DNA of 41,489 bases from UBA8437 sp003445035 (GTDB lineage: Bacteria; Planctomycetota; Planctomycetia; Planctomycetales; Planctomycetaceae): positions 1-41,489 of the forward strand of contig CALCHI010000257.1 of the NCBI GenBank assembly GCA_937901285.1, in the 5' to 3' direction. The position numbers and the translations under genes are program-made. The notes beneath the pieces are model-generated. The model was given only the letters and a program-made list of their open reading frames with translations, was not told the origin of the DNA and did not search any database. Below, in pieces: positions 24,382 to 31,921 of the stretch. The first letter of the stretch is position 1; every line of letters starts with the position of its first letter.

Positions 24382-25989
24382 TCAACTCCCAGTCACCGCT
24401 CGCTGTCCTGCCGGTTCTGCCGACCTCTTCTTTTTCTTACGGGTCTTGGACCTCTTCCGCTTGAGCGGCTTCCGTGGCTTTCCCTCTTTGGAAACGCTTC
24501 CCCTGTCGTCGGGGACGCGGTAGTGCCGGCGGAGCCGTTTCAACTCGCCCTTGAGCCGCTCGGTGACCGACGCGTATTCCGGCGAACCGTAGACACTGCG
24601 CATCTCGCGAGGGTCTTGCTTGAGATCGTAGAGTTCCCATTCGTCCAGGTTGTAGAAGTGCATCAGCTTGTAGCGTGCGTCGCGGACGCCCAGGTGCCGC
24701 CGCACGCTGTGGGGTCCGGGGAACTCGTAGTACTGGTAGAACAGCGACTTCCGCCAGTTGGACGGTGTTTGGCCGGAGAACAGCGGTCTCAGGCTCAGGC
24801 CCTGCATGTCGGAGGGGATGTCCGTATCGGCCAGGTCGAGAAACGTCTGGGCGAAGTCCAGGTTGCTGACCAGGTCGGTGTTGATGCTGCCGGGAGCGAT
24901 GTGCCCGGGCCAGCGGACCATCAGCGGCATCCGGTAGCTCTCCTCGTACATGAACCGCTTGTCGAACCAGCCGTGGTCGCCCAGGTAAAAGCCCTGGTCG
25001 GAGGAATAAATCACGATGGTGTTCTTGGCCAGGCCGGCCTGGTCGAGGTAATCCAGGACCCGGCCGACGTTGTCGTCGACACTGGCGATACACCGGAGGT
25101 AGTCCTTGATGTACCGCTGGTACTTCCAGCGGACCAGGTCCTTGCCCTTGAGATTGGCCTTGCGGAATGCGTCATTTTTGGGGCCGTAGGCGGCGTTCCA
25201 GGTCTTGAGTTGTTCGGGGGTCAGGTTTCGAGGAGGGACCAGCTTCAGGTCATTCCGCGTCATCGTGCGGGCGATCGACATGTCCTGTGTCCGAGCGGCG
25301 GTGCCACGGCCGACGTAGTTGTCGAAGAGGTTGTCGGGTTCGGGGATCTTGACATCGTCGTAGAGTGCCAGGTGTTTGGGACCTGGTTGCCAGTTCCTGT
25401 GTGGGGCCTTGTGCTGGAACATCATCAGGAAAGGCTTCGTCGTGTCGCGGGTCTTGAGGAACTTCAGCGCGATGTCGGTGATGATGTCGGTGGTGTAGCC
25501 GGTGTGCTTGACCCGGCTGCCGTTGCGGATCATCGGTGGGTTGTAATAGGGGCCCTGGCCGATCAGTACCTCGTGGAAGTCGAATCCGGTCGGCAGGCTT
25601 TTCAGGTGCCATTTGCCGATCATCGCGGTCTGGTAGCCGGACTTCTGCAACAGCTTGGAGAAGGTCTGCTGCCCGCCGTTGAACCGACCCCGGTTGTCGA
25701 TGACGCCGTTGAGGTGGCTGTGCTTGCCGGTCAGGATCACGGCCCGGCTGGGACCGCAGATCGAATTGGTGCAAAAGCAGTTGCGGAAGAGCATCCCCTC
25801 GTTGGCCAGGCGATCGAGTTGTGGGGTCTTGTTGATCTTCGATCCGTAACACGACAGCGCGTGTGCGGCGTGATCGTCAGTGAAGATGAACACGATGTTC
25901 GGCCGGGTGGCGGCGAGAAGATCGGTGGCCGCCAGGGTCGCAATCAGCAGCAGGAGAGTGGCCAGGCGGCCCGGGCGGGTGATGGTCAT
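24382..25989 (-). CDS. exported type I sulfatase (arylsulfatase family)
   Basis: A 535-residue sulfatase with a signal peptide (about 1-27, ending LLAA). The metal-binding N-terminus NIVFIFTDDHAAHALSCYG supplies Asp38/Asp39. The catalytic motif is CGPSR at 78-82; Cys78 should be converted to formylglycine by a maturase not in this window. Planctomycetes carry many such enzymes for sulfated algal polysaccharides, but the substrate cannot be deduced. The C-terminus is oddly basic (about 25 residues rich in Lys and Arg, including KRKRSKTRKKKKRS). ATG 25989 matches the signal peptide; the alternative TTG at 26085 lies in the likely promoter. wecA-like follows after 7 bases. Confidence 0.92.
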   Translation of the reverse strand: MTITRPGRLATLLLLIATLAATDLLAATRPNIVFIFTDDHAAHALSCYGSKINKTPQLDRLANEGMLFRNCFCTNSICGPSRAVILTGKHSHLNGVIDNRGRFNGGQQTFSKLLQKSGYQTAMIGKWHLKSLPTGFDFHEVLIGQGPYYNPPMIRNGSRVKHTGYTTDIITDIALKFLKTRDTTKPFLMMFQHKAPHRNWQPGPKHLALYDDVKIPEPDNLFDNYVGRGTAARTQDMSIARTMTRNDLKLVPPRNLTPEQLKTWNAAYGPKNDAFRKANLKGKDLVRWKYQRYIKDYLRCIASVDDNVGRVLDYLDQAGLAKNTIVIYSSDQGFYLGDHGWFDKRFMYEESYRMPLMVRWPGHIAPGSINTDLVSNLDFAQTFLDLADTDIPSDMQGLSLRPLFSGQTPSNWRKSLFYQYYEFPGPHSVRRHLGVRDARYKLMHFYNLDEWELYDLKQDPREMRSVYGSPEYASVTERLKGELKRLRRHYRVPDDRGSVSKEGKPRKPLKRKRSKTRKKKKRSAEPAGQRAVTGS

Positions 25990-26056
25990 CGGGAGCCTCA
26001 AACAGCGGGGACAAGGTCGGAAGCCACCCGATTCGCATGGATGGTCGGACCGGCTT

Positions 26057-26085
26057 ATCTTCAGCACTGTGCCGATGAACTTCAA
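26057..26085 (-). promoter_or_regulatory. possible sulfatase promoter
   Basis: On the minus strand TTGAAG (26080-26085) and GAAGAT (26057-26062) are 17 bases apart, the same form as the candidate recA promoter. It overlaps the end of the SDR gene. A start near 26050 would leave a 60-base leader. Confidence 0.3.
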
Positions 26086-27008
26086 GACCCGGTGGTCACG
26101 GCCGGTTCGGTCGAGTCGACGCGTTCCAACCGGCCGAACGTCTCATCGGTCGACCCGTCGTGGTTTCTCCCGGTCGGCTGCTCGGCACGATTGTGGCCCA
26201 GCCAGTCGGCCATGCCGGTGTGGATTCCCGTCCAGTCTCCCAGCTTCTGCGACCAGCGAATGGGCAGCAGTGCCCTCGAGAGTGGGATCAGGCTGACGGC
26301 TCGGGGCAGCATCAGGTTCGGACGACCAGCGAGTACGGCGCGGACCACTTGACGGGCGACCTCGGCAGGGGTGAGCAGTCGTGTGAATCGTGGTGGGCGG
26401 ACGCCGGAGAACAGTCCGGTCGAGATGTAGCTCGGACAGACAGCGGTGACACTGGCATGCCGGTGCCCACTGTGTCTCAGTTCTTCGCGTAGCGATTCGG
26501 TGAAGCCCAGGACGGCCCACTTGCTGGCGGCGTAGGTCGAGGCGCCCGGCAAACCAATCAGCGCAGACGCACTGACGATGTTGACCAGATGGGCAACCGG
26601 CGAGCCGAGGACAACGGGAAGGAACGCGTGGGTGACCCGGATCGGGCCATGCGTATTGACCTCGAACGTGGCGAGATGTTCGTCAACCGGGACGTCGGTG
26701 AACAGACCACCTCGGACGATTCCGGCGTTGTTGACCAGCACGTCGACAGCACCGGCACGGGTCATCACTTCCCGTCGCGCCCGCTCGATGCTTTCCGGAC
26801 AGGTCACATCCATCTCAAGACCGATCACCGCGTTACCACGTCGGCTGAGCCATTCGGTCGTCATGTCGATTCCCGACCGATCACTGTCGGTCACGATGAT
26901 CCGGGATCCGGCGTCGGCGAATGCTCCGGCCAGTGCGCGGCCCAGGCCATGTCCGGCTCCGGTGATCAGCACCCAACGGTCCGTCAGTCGTGTTGTTGGC
27001 CGTGTCAT
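26082..27008 (-). CDS. short-chain dehydrogenase/reductase (SDR)
   Basis: A 308-residue classical SDR. The cofactor motif TGAGHGLG is at 16-23, NNAG follows near 95, and the catalytic Ser/Tyr/Lys set reads SASALIG...TYAASK. Asp at the end of the second strand (IIVTDSDRSG) suggests NAD(H) preference. The C-terminal ~60 residues extend beyond the core and contain LTPAEVARQVVRAVLAGRPNLMLPR, a form common in SDRs of the DltE/YqjQ type. ATG 27008 starts 53 bases after the aldehyde dehydrogenase-like gene. Substrate unknown; with that neighbour, an aldehyde/alcohol pair is conceivable. Confidence 0.87.
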   Translation of the reverse strand: MTRPTTRLTDRWVLITGAGHGLGRALAGAFADAGSRIIVTDSDRSGIDMTTEWLSRRGNAVIGLEMDVTCPESIERARREVMTRAGAVDVLVNNAGIVRGGLFTDVPVDEHLATFEVNTHGPIRVTHAFLPVVLGSPVAHLVNIVSASALIGLPGASTYAASKWAVLGFTESLREELRHSGHRHASVTAVCPSYISTGLFSGVRPPRFTRLLTPAEVARQVVRAVLAGRPNLMLPRAVSLIPLSRALLPIRWSQKLGDWTGIHTGMADWLGHNRAEQPTGRNHDGSTDETFGRLERVDSTEPAVTTGS

Positions 27009-27061
27009 GGTTGCGGCCTCCAGGCCCGGAGGTCTCGGAGCAGCGGTCAATTGTGGTCAGT

Positions 27062-28804
27062 TCATGTACGGCGAATCAGTCTCCAGAGGGTCTTCCAGCC
27101 GGGCCGGTCGTAGAGGTCCAGCAGGGCCCACGAAAGTGGCTCGGGATTGGGGTGACTGGGGAACCATGGCGGTCGTGGAAACGACGTCAGCGGTCCGTCC
27201 ATCACCACCTGGTCGACTCCGTCGAGCAGGAACGTGTTGTGCACCCGTGCGTTGCCACTCTGGACGTCGCCCCGGGTGCTGTCGGGGTGGCCACCCCAGG
27301 GGGGGCTGGCCAGGACATAGCTGAGGCCAACCCACTGGTTGATGCCAACCATGCCGTATTTCAGTGAGGCAACCAATCGGTCGAGCCGGTCTCGGGCGGC
27401 GCGATCCCGTCGCTGGCTCGATGGGACGGTCAGTGTGGCACTGAGAGTGCCCCACAGGGTGTTGTTGCAGAAAACGGCCGCCCGGCGGCAGAATTCCTCG
27501 GATGTCCCGGCCTCGAGACCCACCTCGGCCAGTACGCAGGTGAACGGTTCGCGAGCGAAGAAGGGAGAATCGGATCCCGGGTTGACGTCTCGAATCATCG
27601 TTGGCTGAATCCGGTCACCGTCCGGATTCTGCCCGGCGAATTCTTCGAAACGCTCCGTGGCGCCCGGGCACCAGGCATCGCGAGGCTCGGCGTTCTTCAG
27701 CACCTCGGCAACTCGATCGACGAAGCGATCTCGCTGGCTCCAGCCCCGCCAGGTCACCAGCACCCGGGTGGCCACGCAGTTGCATCCGGCGTTGTTGATG
27801 ACCGACGAGGCGACGTTTTCGGCCTGGTACTCCAATTGCCGTTTCGTGTACTGGCCGGGAATGATGATCCAGGGACTGATGTTGCCCAACTCGGCCGAGA
27901 CGGGTTTTTCGAGTAACGGCCGGTCGAATCGGCGTCGTTCGTCGTTTTCGGGTCCGGGAGATCCCCAGACGATTGCGTCATGCGTCTCGACGCTGCCGGT
28001 GATGTGAACCGCATCGATACCCGGGTGGGTCACCGCGCGGCTGCCGGTCTCGGCATTGCCGGAGATGATCCTCAGGTATCCGTGGTTGATCAGCGGTGCC
28101 AGCAAACGCTCGAAGATCGGTTTGAGAGGTTCGTGCAGAGGGTGCAACTTCAACAGCACCGCTTCGCTGCGAGCGAAGATGCGATCACAGGTGTCGAGTA
28201 TCGGAACACTCGAGATGTTACCGGCCCCGAGTACCACTGTGACTCGCGGTGCCCGGGCCGATTGCGATCGCTGGAATCGGTCAGCGGCGTGGTTCTCGAG
28301 CGTGGACGGAGAAATGCCGGCTCGCATTCGGACCCGTGTCTTGAAGCCCGTGAAGACCAGGTGGTCAAACAGTCCGGCGACCGGCATCACGGGGACCAGC
28401 AGACGACCGTCGATCCCGCGACAGATCCGACCTGGCAGGCGAGGTCGACCGGTGGTGCTGATGTCCCGGAAAGTTCTTCCGAGCAGATGCAGATAGCGGG
28501 TGGTTGCCACCGGCCCCGACAGGATCTCTTCACTGCGAATATGATCAGTCGGCCTGATCTGCTTGATCGCGGTGGAGCAGTCGACCCATTCCCGGGCCAG
28601 TCGCCCCACGTTTTTCTGCACGGCCTCGACCAGTTGGATCCGTTCCAACAACGGGCTCATTGCCAATTGTTCGGACCCAGCAACGAGTTCCTCAAGCAGG
28701 TCGTCAAGTGCGAGAGTGTCGGTGGGATCCACGGTTGTCGTGTTCGTCGGTCCGCACAGCACGGCCGGCTGTCGCGACAATTCGTTCCCAGTTGGCTCGA
28801 ACAT
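27062..28804 (-). CDS. aldehyde dehydrogenase superfamily protein
   Basis: A 580-residue protein of the NAD(P)-dependent aldehyde dehydrogenase superfamily, longer than the usual ~490. The catalytic pair is recognisable: Glu305 in SAELGNISPW and Cys343 in NNAGCNCVATRV. HITGS near 269-271 matches the FTGS loop before the glutamate. The C-terminal part holds PPWGGHPDSTRGDVQSGNARVHN, unlike standard housekeeping enzymes. It could oxidise an aldehyde or reduce an acyl thioester; the sequence does not show which. ATG 28804 is preceded by AGGAG with 7-base spacing. Its own promoter is visible upstream, and an SDR follows. Confidence 0.82.
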   Translation of the reverse strand: MFEPTGNELSRQPAVLCGPTNTTTVDPTDTLALDDLLEELVAGSEQLAMSPLLERIQLVEAVQKNVGRLAREWVDCSTAIKQIRPTDHIRSEEILSGPVATTRYLHLLGRTFRDISTTGRPRLPGRICRGIDGRLLVPVMPVAGLFDHLVFTGFKTRVRMRAGISPSTLENHAADRFQRSQSARAPRVTVVLGAGNISSVPILDTCDRIFARSEAVLLKLHPLHEPLKPIFERLLAPLINHGYLRIISGNAETGSRAVTHPGIDAVHITGSVETHDAIVWGSPGPENDERRRFDRPLLEKPVSAELGNISPWIIIPGQYTKRQLEYQAENVASSVINNAGCNCVATRVLVTWRGWSQRDRFVDRVAEVLKNAEPRDAWCPGATERFEEFAGQNPDGDRIQPTMIRDVNPGSDSPFFAREPFTCVLAEVGLEAGTSEEFCRRAAVFCNNTLWGTLSATLTVPSSQRRDRAARDRLDRLVASLKYGMVGINQWVGLSYVLASPPWGGHPDSTRGDVQSGNARVHNTFLLDGVDQVVMDGPLTSFPRPPWFPSHPNPEPLSWALLDLYDRPGWKTLWRLIRRT

Positions 28805-28854
28805 TACGGATCTCCTGCACGAATCCATCCGGGTTCGGACACACGACCCGATGG

Positions 28855-28883
28855 ATTCTAGACCCGTGCCAAGACAGGGTAAA
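28855..28883 (-). promoter_or_regulatory. promoter of the aldehyde dehydrogenase-like gene
   Basis: On the minus strand TTTACC (28878-28883) and TAGAAT (28855-28860) are 17 bases apart. Transcription would begin near 28848, leaving a leader of about 45 bases with AGGAG. It separates this gene from proS upstream (gap 28805-28945). Confidence 0.5.
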
Positions 28884-28945
28884 GATGCTGGTGTCGCAAC
28901 CGTTGTGATAACAACAGGTTGCGTCCAACCTGTCAGCCGCGCCGG

Positions 28946-30694
28946 TTATTCCGGCACCTGTTCGGTTTCGGCTGAGGTTCGTCCAGCGATCTCGTTGACG
29001 ACGGTGTCGGCGATTTGGTCCAGCGGGATCCGGGTGACGTCGGAGTCGGTCCGCCACTTCAGTTCGACGACGCCGTCGGCGAGTCCTTTGCCACCGACGA
29101 TGACTCTCAAGGGGATCCCGATCAGGTCGGCGTCCTTGAATTTGAAGCCAGGACGGGCCTTGCGTTCGTCCATCAGCACGTCGATTCCGGCACTGCCGAG
29201 TTGTTCGTAGATCGACTCGGCAGCTGACATCACGTCGTCGTCGGTGATGTTCAGGGGGATCACCAGCACCTGGAAGGGTGCGATCGAGAGTGGCCAGATC
29301 AATCCGTTGTCGTCGTACGAGGTTTCGGCGACCGCGGCGACGATGCGATTGATTCCGATCCCGTAGCAACCCATCAGCATCGGGTGCTTGACCTCGTTCT
29401 CGTCGAGGTATTCGGCCGAGAGTGCGGTGGAGTATTTGGTCCCAAGTTTGAAGACGTGTCCGACTTCGATTCCACGTGCGAGTTCCAGCGATCCGTCACA
29501 GCGAGGACAGGGATCGCCGGCGGTGGCCATTCTCAGATCGTGAGTGGTGTCCAGCGAGTAGTCTCGGCTGATATTGACACCGGTGAGGTGGGCATCACCC
29601 TGGTTGGCTCCGGTGATGGCATCAGTGATCTGCACCACGTCGTGATCGGCCAGCAAGGGGCAGTCCAGTCCGACGGGACCGGCGAAACCGACCGGGGCAC
29701 CGGTGACTCGGGTGATCGTCCCGGGGTCGGCCAGTTCGATCGTCGTGCCGCTGATGGCTCGCCGGATCTTCGCCTCGTTCGCCTCGTGATCACCTCTGAC
29801 CAACACCGCCACGGGTTCGTCGTCGATGGAGTAGATCAGGGTCTTGATCATCTGCGACGGTTCGCAGCCAAGCATGCGGCTGACCTGTTCGATGCTGCCG
29901 GCCTCGGGCGTATCGACCAGGGCTCGCTCGGCCATTTCGGCAGGGGCCGTGATTTCCGGAGCCGCCCGCCCGGTCTCGGCCCGCTCGGTATTGGCGGCGT
30001 ATCCACAGGTGTCACAGTGGACGATTTCGTCCTCACCGTTCTCAGCCGGCACCATGAATTCGTGCGACGCGTCTCCACCGATCGGACCACTTTCGGCTTC
30101 GACCGGTCGGTAGTCGAGGCCGCACCGCGAGAAGATCCGGCGGTACGCGTGGTACATCTGCTCGTAGGCTTCGTTGAGTTGATCGAGGTCGGTGCCGAAA
30201 CTGTAGGCATCCTTCATCTGGAATTCGCTGGTCCGCATCACGCCGAAACGGGGGCGTTCCTCGTTCCGGAATTTTGTCTGGATCTGGAAGACGGTGATCG
30301 GCAACTGCTTGTAACTCTTGATCTGCCGCGCCATCAGGTCGGTAACGACCTCCTCGTGTGTCGGGCCAAGAACGACCTGGATCTGCCGGTCGCCGCGGAC
30401 GAGTGGGAAGTTGATCAGGGCGTTGCCGTAGTCGTCGATCCGGCCGGTCTGTTCCCACAGTTCGGCTGGGCACAGTGCCGGCATGAACAGTTCGATCGCA
30501 CCGGCCCGTTCCATTTCCTCGCGCACGATCGCCTCGACCTTCCGCACCGCCCGCCAACCCAGCGGCAGGTAGGTGTAGGCTCCGGCCATCACCTGCCGGA
30601 TCAGCCCGGCGCGGAGCATCAACTGGTGGCTGGGGATCTCGGCGTCGGCCGGGATTTCCTTCATCGTCGGAATAAAACTCTGGCTCCAGCGCAC
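28946..30694 (-). CDS. proS: prolyl-tRNA synthetase (bacterial type with editing domain)
   Basis: A 582-residue class IIa synthetase that charges tRNA-Pro. The N-terminal MRWSQSFIPTMKEIPADAEIPSHQLMLRAGLIRQ and the motif 2 region (KFRNEERPRFGVMRTSEFQMKDAYSFG) are typical of the bacterial type. The INS editing domain (YbaK-like) lies at about 235-385 and clears alanine mischarged on tRNA-Pro. Motif 3 appears as GCYGIGINRIVAAVAE, followed by the anticodon-binding domain. Length equals the usual bacterial enzyme. It is divergent from yhaM. Confidence 0.97.
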   Translation of the reverse strand: MRWSQSFIPTMKEIPADAEIPSHQLMLRAGLIRQVMAGAYTYLPLGWRAVRKVEAIVREEMERAGAIELFMPALCPAELWEQTGRIDDYGNALINFPLVRGDRQIQVVLGPTHEEVVTDLMARQIKSYKQLPITVFQIQTKFRNEERPRFGVMRTSEFQMKDAYSFGTDLDQLNEAYEQMYHAYRRIFSRCGLDYRPVEAESGPIGGDASHEFMVPAENGEDEIVHCDTCGYAANTERAETGRAAPEITAPAEMAERALVDTPEAGSIEQVSRMLGCEPSQMIKTLIYSIDDEPVAVLVRGDHEANEAKIRRAISGTTIELADPGTITRVTGAPVGFAGPVGLDCPLLADHDVVQITDAITGANQGDAHLTGVNISRDYSLDTTHDLRMATAGDPCPRCDGSLELARGIEVGHVFKLGTKYSTALSAEYLDENEVKHPMLMGCYGIGINRIVAAVAETSYDDNGLIWPLSIAPFQVLVIPLNITDDDVMSAAESIYEQLGSAGIDVLMDERKARPGFKFKDADLIGIPLRVIVGGKGLADGVVELKWRTDSDVTRIPLDQIADTVVNEIAGRTSAETEQVPE

Positions 30695-30770
30695 GCTTGA
30701 TCTCCCTGGCCTGTCGATCCCTGCTTGGGGTGCCCCACCGCATGATCTGGGGGTGGGTGTTCGAAGATGG

Positions 30771-30778
30771 GATTCTAG
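30771..30778 (-). promoter_or_regulatory. candidate -10 element of proS
   Basis: GATTCTAG gives TAGAAT on the minus strand, about 78 bases before the proS ATG. No convincing -35 is visible. The octamer is the exact reverse complement of the one at 30851-30858. Confidence 0.4.
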
Positions 30779-30850
30779 CAGAGAGGCTCGGGGTGGAACA
30801 CGGCCGATGGTCTGGACGAGCGGTGGCCTGTCGTTCGAGTTGGCTGGGGC

Positions 30851-30858
30851 CTAGAATC
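30851..30858 (+). promoter_or_regulatory. candidate -10 element of the yhaM-rnr operon
   Basis: CTAGAATC contains TAGAAT (30852-30857), about 53 bases before the yhaM ATG. It mirrors the proS element, so the two would drive divergent transcripts. No clear -35. Confidence 0.4.
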
Positions 30859-30910
30859 GTCTCTTGTCCCCTACGGGCGGTCCCAGTTCCCCCCGGATTC
30901 GTGGCACCTC

Positions 30911-31915
30911 ATGCCCCGCCAATTCGTCGAACATCTCCGCAACGGTCAAACGGTCGACGAGATTTTTCTGCTGACGGAGAAGCAGTTGCGAGCCAACCGC
31001 AACGGTGATCTCTTCCTGCTGGTTCATCTCAGGGACCGCACCGGCGAGGTTCACGGATTGATGTGGAACGTCTCGGAGGATTCGGTGGCGGGGTTCGACA
31101 CGGGGGACTTTGTCCGGGTCGAAGGCAAGGTGCAACTCTACCAGGGAGCCCTGCAGACGATCCTGACGCGGGTCAACGCAGTCAGTGCTGCGGCGATCGA
31201 GGTATCCGATTTTGAGGAGGATCGCAGCGAGGCGTCCGAACGGCAACTGGTCCGGGTCAACGAGTTGTTGAGGAATCTCGGGAACGAGGATCTCCGCGAG
31301 TTGATGATCGGTTTCCTGGACGACGAATCGTTGATCAAAGCTTTCGCCCGTGCCGTGGCCGGGGTCAAGATCCACCACGCGTTCCGTGGCGGGCTGCTGG
31401 AACATGTTTCCACGCTGATGGAGGCGGCTGACCAGATCTCGAAACTCTACCCGTTCCTGGACCGTGATCTGCTGCTGGCCGGCGTCTTCCTGCACGATTT
31501 GGGCAAGGTTCGTGAGATTTCCATCGAGGGCAGTTTTTCCTACACCGACGAGGGCCAGTTGCTGGGCCACATCGTGCTGATTCTCGAGGAACTCGAAACG
31601 AAGGTGTCCGACTTCGCCGACCGGACCGGCCGTGAGTTCAACCCGGACCTGCTGCTGAAGCTGAAGCACCTGATCGTCAGTCACCACGGATCGCTGGAGA
31701 CAGGCAGCCCACGGGTGCCGATGACCATTGAAGCGGTCGCCCTGCACCATCTGGACAACCTCGACGCACGGATCAACGAGGCGATGAACTTGATCAACAG
31801 CGATCCGAACCGGCAGTCGGCCTGGACGGCCTTCGTGCCTCGGCTGGGTCGCAAGTTCTACAAGGGTCGGGATCCCGGCCCCGCTCTCACGTCATCCGGC
31901 AACAGCGAGGTCTAG
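30911..31915 (+). CDS. YhaM-like 3'-5' exoribonuclease (OB fold plus HD domain)
   Basis: A 334-residue protein. An N-terminal OB-fold nucleic-acid-binding domain (about 12-95: FLLVHLRDRTGEVHGLMWN..FVRVEGKVQLYQG, broken here) is followed by an HD phosphohydrolase domain. Metal ligands include His165 (GLLEHV), the HD pair His195/Asp196 (VFLHDLGKV), His220 (LLGHI) and a later SHHG. This is the architecture of B. subtilis YhaM, a 3'-5' exoribonuclease for short RNA and single-stranded DNA. RNase R starts 6 bases after the stop, which makes an RNA-decay operon. ATG 30911 begins a normal family N-terminus, without a strong ribosome-binding site. Confidence 0.88.
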   Translation: MPRQFVEHLRNGQTVDEIFLLTEKQLRANRNGDLFLLVHLRDRTGEVHGLMWNVSEDSVAGFDTGDFVRVEGKVQLYQGALQTILTRVNAVSAAAIEVSDFEEDRSEASERQLVRVNELLRNLGNEDLRELMIGFLDDESLIKAFARAVAGVKIHHAFRGGLLEHVSTLMEAADQISKLYPFLDRDLLLAGVFLHDLGKVREISIEGSFSYTDEGQLLGHIVLILEELETKVSDFADRTGREFNPDLLLKLKHLIVSHHGSLETGSPRVPMTIEAVALHHLDNLDARINEAMNLINSDPNRQSAWTAFVPRLGRKFYKGRDPGPALTSSGNSEV

Positions 31916-31921
31916 TCGGCG

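Noticed and set aside
23683..26352. 889-codon open frame on the plus strand
   Set aside because: It runs antisense to the sulfatase and WecA-like genes, which have clear motifs. The translation is rich in Arg, Pro, Ser and Thr with no recognisable domain. Long antisense frames are expected in high-GC DNA.
29384..30700. 438-codon open frame on the plus strand
   Set aside because: Antisense to proS; composition is that of a shadow frame, and it would end in the proS start region.
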